Shown here one piece after another: positions 14,230-16,602 of a stretch of 16,602 bases of DNA (position 1 is the first letter of the stretch; every line of letters starts with the position of its first letter). The DNA is from Myxococcales bacterium (GTDB lineage Bacteria; Myxococcota; Polyangia; Fen-1088), in assembly GCA_003153875.1 (NCBI GenBank), contig PMBY01000420.1:1-16602 (forward strand). Reading direction: 5' to 3'. Position numbers and translations under genes: made by a program. The notes under the pieces are model-generated. The model worked only from the letters and a program-made list of their open reading frames with translations. It ran no database searches and was not told where the DNA came from.

Positions 14230-16602
14230 CTACTTGAGCGGCGGCACCGTCATCGGGTTGGGGAAGTTGCCGGTCAGGAAGAGCATCGAGTAGACGCCCA
14301 GCGGTTCCTGGAGATAGGCATCGTTTTCCACAGTCGTGGATATGGACTCTTCGATGGCCTCCTGCCGAATGGCCATGGTGGTCAGTCCGCCATCGTTGAA
14401 CGAGGTGACGTACGCGCACATAGCCATGTTGACGGTGTAGGAATTGTGGCCAAGGGCGGGATCGCATTTGCTGACCACGCCACTGGGCCCCAGGGAATCA
14501 CAAATGGACGAGAATCGATTGGCATTCGGCTCCACCGGATTGTTCTTGTAGAAGTTGTTGAAGTAGTCCTGTATGTGGTCGATCTCCGACTGCATCTTGG
14601 ACTTGGTCGGTTCGTACTGTGACGAGTTGGGGGCGGCTTCCGGCAGCTTGGTGTTGTTGCCGAACCACGCAGCGTCGATGCTCACGCGCCACAGGAAGCG
14701 TTCCCATTCGTAGACGCCGCCACTGCCAAGGTCGCGGCAAGGAGCGTCGAGACTGCCCGAGAAGCCAACAAAGCCATGTTGCAATCCCGCCTGGTTGTAG
14801 CACCGCTCGAGCATCACGTAGACGGTTTGGGCGGTCTTGTACCAGAAGTCGTGGTGGAACGTTCGATCAAGGTCGGCGTATTTCGGCTTGGGCAGCTTGG
14901 CAGCCAGGAAATCTCCGAACACCCGGAAATAGCCCGGCGGGTAGTAGTCCATGTGAACCAGCGGGGACGCATCGCCGACGCCGTAGTCGCATGGTTTGCC
15001 GGGATAGTACTGGCAATTCTTGGCGCCGGTGTCGCCTGAGGTTGGGTAGTTCCAGCCGTCGTAGTTGGTGTCGATCTCGCATTCCATCTTCATGAGCCAG
15101 TCTATGGCGAATTGGGTGTATTCAGGCCATTGCAGGGCCGCATACACCAGCCCGATTGCGATGTCGACGTCCCCGTCGAAGGCGCTGTCTTCCTGGCCGT
15201 CACAGGTTTCCTTGGCGGGATCGCAGGGCGAATCGAGCGGGCGGCAAGGGATGTGGCCGTCCCACATCCAGCCCATGAGCCCGCCACAGTACTTGTTACC
15301 GGCTTGTGACAGGAAGTGCCGGACGAAATTCCACAACTGATCGAAAGTTGTCTTGTCGCCGATGGCGGCAGCAATGGCCATGGCATAGCCCTGGCCCTCG
15401 CTGACAGTCAAAGGTGGGTTGGTCTTGATGCGCGCCGTACCCGGACCGCACACCGTGTCCGTGGTGGTGATGTATTTGGCTCGAAAGAGCAGGTAGCGAT
15501 CGTACACGAACACATTGAACAGATCCTGGACCGCAGCCACGTTGGGATAGATGTACGCGAGCGAACCGCCGTTGGGATAGAGATAGTTCGTGCTGGCGTA
15601 GGGGAACCAGCCCCCGAATCCAATATTGTTCACAGGAGTGGCCGGCGGTTTTGGCGCGCAGGCGCCATCGTCCCAATTGCCCATGGAGGACCAGTCGCCG
15701 GTGGTGGCATCGGGATAGTAGTCGAAGAACCTGAACAGGCTGGTGGAGGGGATGTCGGGTTTGCCGTACTCCCAGCGCAGCCAGTACTCGCCCGGCTTGA
15801 GCGGGCCGGCCGGCAACCAGGTTGGGTCGGGGTTCTGGAAGGGGCGGGGCGCGACGGTATTCCACTCGGGGCTGTGCGTCTTGTCCACTGCCCGCCAGGT
15901 CGCGCCAGCGACGAAGAATTTGTCGGGAACCGGACAGTTGTACCAGGGGCGATCCGCCTCACGGTAGCAGATGACCTTCTGGCTGCTCACTTCCAGCTCC
16001 ATCCACGGGGGCATCAGCGCGGTATTGGGGAAGTAAGTGAACGTCTTCTGTCCAGCCCAGATATAGCGGAAGTGGATGGTGTGGAAATTGTTTGGAAGCG
16101 GCGGGCTGCAGGGATCCACCGGCTTCACGGACCCGCCGCAATGGGCATACCCAGGACCAGGGTTCGCCGTGTAGAAGAAGTAGCTCAGGGGATCTTGTGA
16201 CCAGTCCATGCACGTGGGAATGGATGCTGCGGTGTTGTCCGGCGCTCCCGCGTAGCCAATCCAGTATTCGGTGACGCCCGGGGTGAGCACGGGCAGAGGC
16301 AGATTCGGGGTCCACAACCCCAAGCTGTCATTGGGGTAGCGGAATGTGATGTTCACCGGGCTGGCGGTTGACTGCGTCCAGTTCTTCGTAGGGATGAGCA
16401 CATAGTACCAGGGGCACTTGCCGTCCTCGAATTCGAGCAAGGCCTGCATCTCGCAGCTCAAGCCAGTGACTTTGAGGCTGCTGGGGTAGGGGGGCGTGTC
16501 GTAGCCCAGTTTGCTCTTCCCACAGGCCGAGCCCGGGAAGCCGGTCTGCTGCGGATCGGCCCAAGGATAGCGGAAATGGACCTTGATGTAGCCGCTGGGT
16601 AC
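14230..16602 (-). CDS. Secreted GH8 glycosidase (endoglucanase type) with tandem N-terminal modules, 5' end outside window
   Basis: The frame stays open to the right edge with 790 visible codons, so the start and signal peptide lie beyond it. The C-terminal catalytic domain fits glycoside hydrolase family 8. The proton-donor motif SEGQGYAM has Glu at 15397-15399. The family signature region reads AFDGDVDIAIGLVYAALQW, with its first Asp at 15175-15177, and follows the GH8 pattern except Phe for Ser/Thr and Gly for Ser/Ala. GH8 enzymes invert beta-1,4 bonds in cellulose, chitosan, lichenan or xylan; which applies here cannot be read. Before the catalytic domain lie two similar modules (16234-16590 and 15754-16086), probably carbohydrate-binding. 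Many cysteines suggest a disulfide-rich extracellular protein. It would act outside the cell on plant or microbial polysaccharide. I expect the full protein to exceed 800 aa, long for GH8. Confidence 0.85.
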   Translation of the reverse strand, partial: VPSGYIKVHFRYPWADPQQTGFPGSACGKSKLGYDTPPYPSSLKVTGLSCEMQALLEFEDGKCPWYYVLIPTKNWTQSTASPVNITFRYPNDSLGLWTPNLPLPVLTPGVTEYWIGYAGAPDNTAASIPTCMDWSQDPLSYFFYTANPGPGYAHCGGSVKPVDPCSPPLPNNFHTIHFRYIWAGQKTFTYFPNTALMPPWMELEVSSQKVICYREADRPWYNCPVPDKFFVAGATWRAVDKTHSPEWNTVAPRPFQNPDPTWLPAGPLKPGEYWLRWEYGKPDIPSTSLFRFFDYYPDATTGDWSSMGNWDDGACAPKPPATPVNNIGFGGWFPYASTNYLYPNGGSLAYIYPNVAAVQDLFNVFVYDRYLLFRAKYITTTDTVCGPGTARIKTNPPLTVSEGQGYAMAIAAAIGDKTTFDQLWNFVRHFLSQAGNKYCGGLMGWMWDGHIPCRPLDSPCDPAKETCDGQEDSAFDGDVDIAIGLVYAALQWPEYTQFAIDWLMKMECEIDTNYDGWNYPTSGDTGAKNCQYYPGKPCDYGVGDASPLVHMDYYPPGYFRVFGDFLAAKLPKPKYADLDRTFHHDFWYKTAQTVYVMLERCYNQAGLQHGFVGFSGSLDAPCRDLGSGGVYEWERFLWRVSIDAAWFGNNTKLPEAAPNSSQYEPTKSKMQSEIDHIQDYFNNFYKNNPVEPNANRFSSICDSLGPSGVVSKCDPALGHNSYTVNMAMCAYVTSFNDGGLTTMAIRQEAIEESISTTVENDAYLQEPLGVYSMLFLTGNFPNPMTVPPLK
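15754..16086 (-). repeat. GH8 N-terminal module, copy 2
   Basis: About 111 codons, opening HTIHFRYIWAG, with MELEVSSQKVICYREADRPW and NCPVPDKFFVAGATWRAVD in the middle and closing PLKPGEYWLRWEYGKPD. A linker of about 50 codons rich in Gly, Pro and Cys separates it from copy 1. Surface aromatics (Trp, Tyr) suit sugar stacking, which is inference. A further 50-odd residues lead into the catalytic domain. Confidence 0.6.
16234..16590 (-). repeat. GH8 N-terminal module, copy 1
   Basis: About 119 codons, opening KVHFRYPWAD, with LKVTGLSCEMQALLE and PWYYVLIPTKNW in the middle and closing VTEYWIGYAGAPDN. It lines up with copy 2 in the same order: HFRY-x-WA, a short strand with one Cys, PWY, and a final EYW plus PD. 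It could be a carbohydrate-binding module. Another copy may lie beyond the window edge. Confidence 0.6.

Noticed and set aside
13633..14622. Plus-strand open frame of 329 codons across the small lipoprotein and GH8 3' end
   Set aside because: It crosses two genes with recognisable minus-strand features, and its composition shows no domain.

Overview
The window is GC-rich, densely coding DNA that looks chromosomal and most like Myxococcota (former Deltaproteobacteria). That placement is an inference. It rests on large secreted lipoproteins with Gly/Thr-rich linkers and Cys-rich modules, an ECF sigma factor paired with a FecR-TPR membrane protein, a soluble PAS histidine kinase and a secreted GH8 glycosidase. 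No 16S rRNA gene or other taxonomic marker is present. I saw no tRNA, rRNA or CRISPR array.

Layout: (1) 1-1013 (+) is the 3' part of an MgpS/Suv3-like DEAD-box helicase whose ATPase core lies off the left edge. (2) 1030-8019 (-) is a run of five same-strand genes, read right to left: PAS histidine kinase, secreted barrel-like protein, ECF sigma factor, FecR-like membrane protein with a TPR-type tail, and a large propeller/PPC-like lipoprotein. The middle three overlap or nearly overlap and probably form one cell-surface signalling unit. (3) 8115-10429 (+) holds a multi-winged-helix membrane protein and hslO (redox chaperone Hsp33), diverging from the kinase across a 95-base region with a candidate promoter and a tight inverted repeat. 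(4) 10426-16602 (-) holds a sulfatase-like lipoprotein that shares a TTAA stop overlap with hslO, a small secreted lipoprotein, and a GH8 endoglucanase-type enzyme cut by the right edge. A decayed fragment of an IS91-type (Y2) transposase lies between the sulfatase and the small lipoprotein.

How the genes may work together: the sigma/FecR pair looks like a transmembrane regulatory switch. Its periplasmic part could sense the state of the co-encoded barrel protein or surface lipoprotein, and no TonB receptor gene is visible, unlike classical Fec systems. The right-hand genes are exported proteins acting on carbohydrates or sulfated/phosphorylated compounds, consistent with a polymer-degrading lifestyle. 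I see no direct sequence link between that block and the sigma-factor operon.
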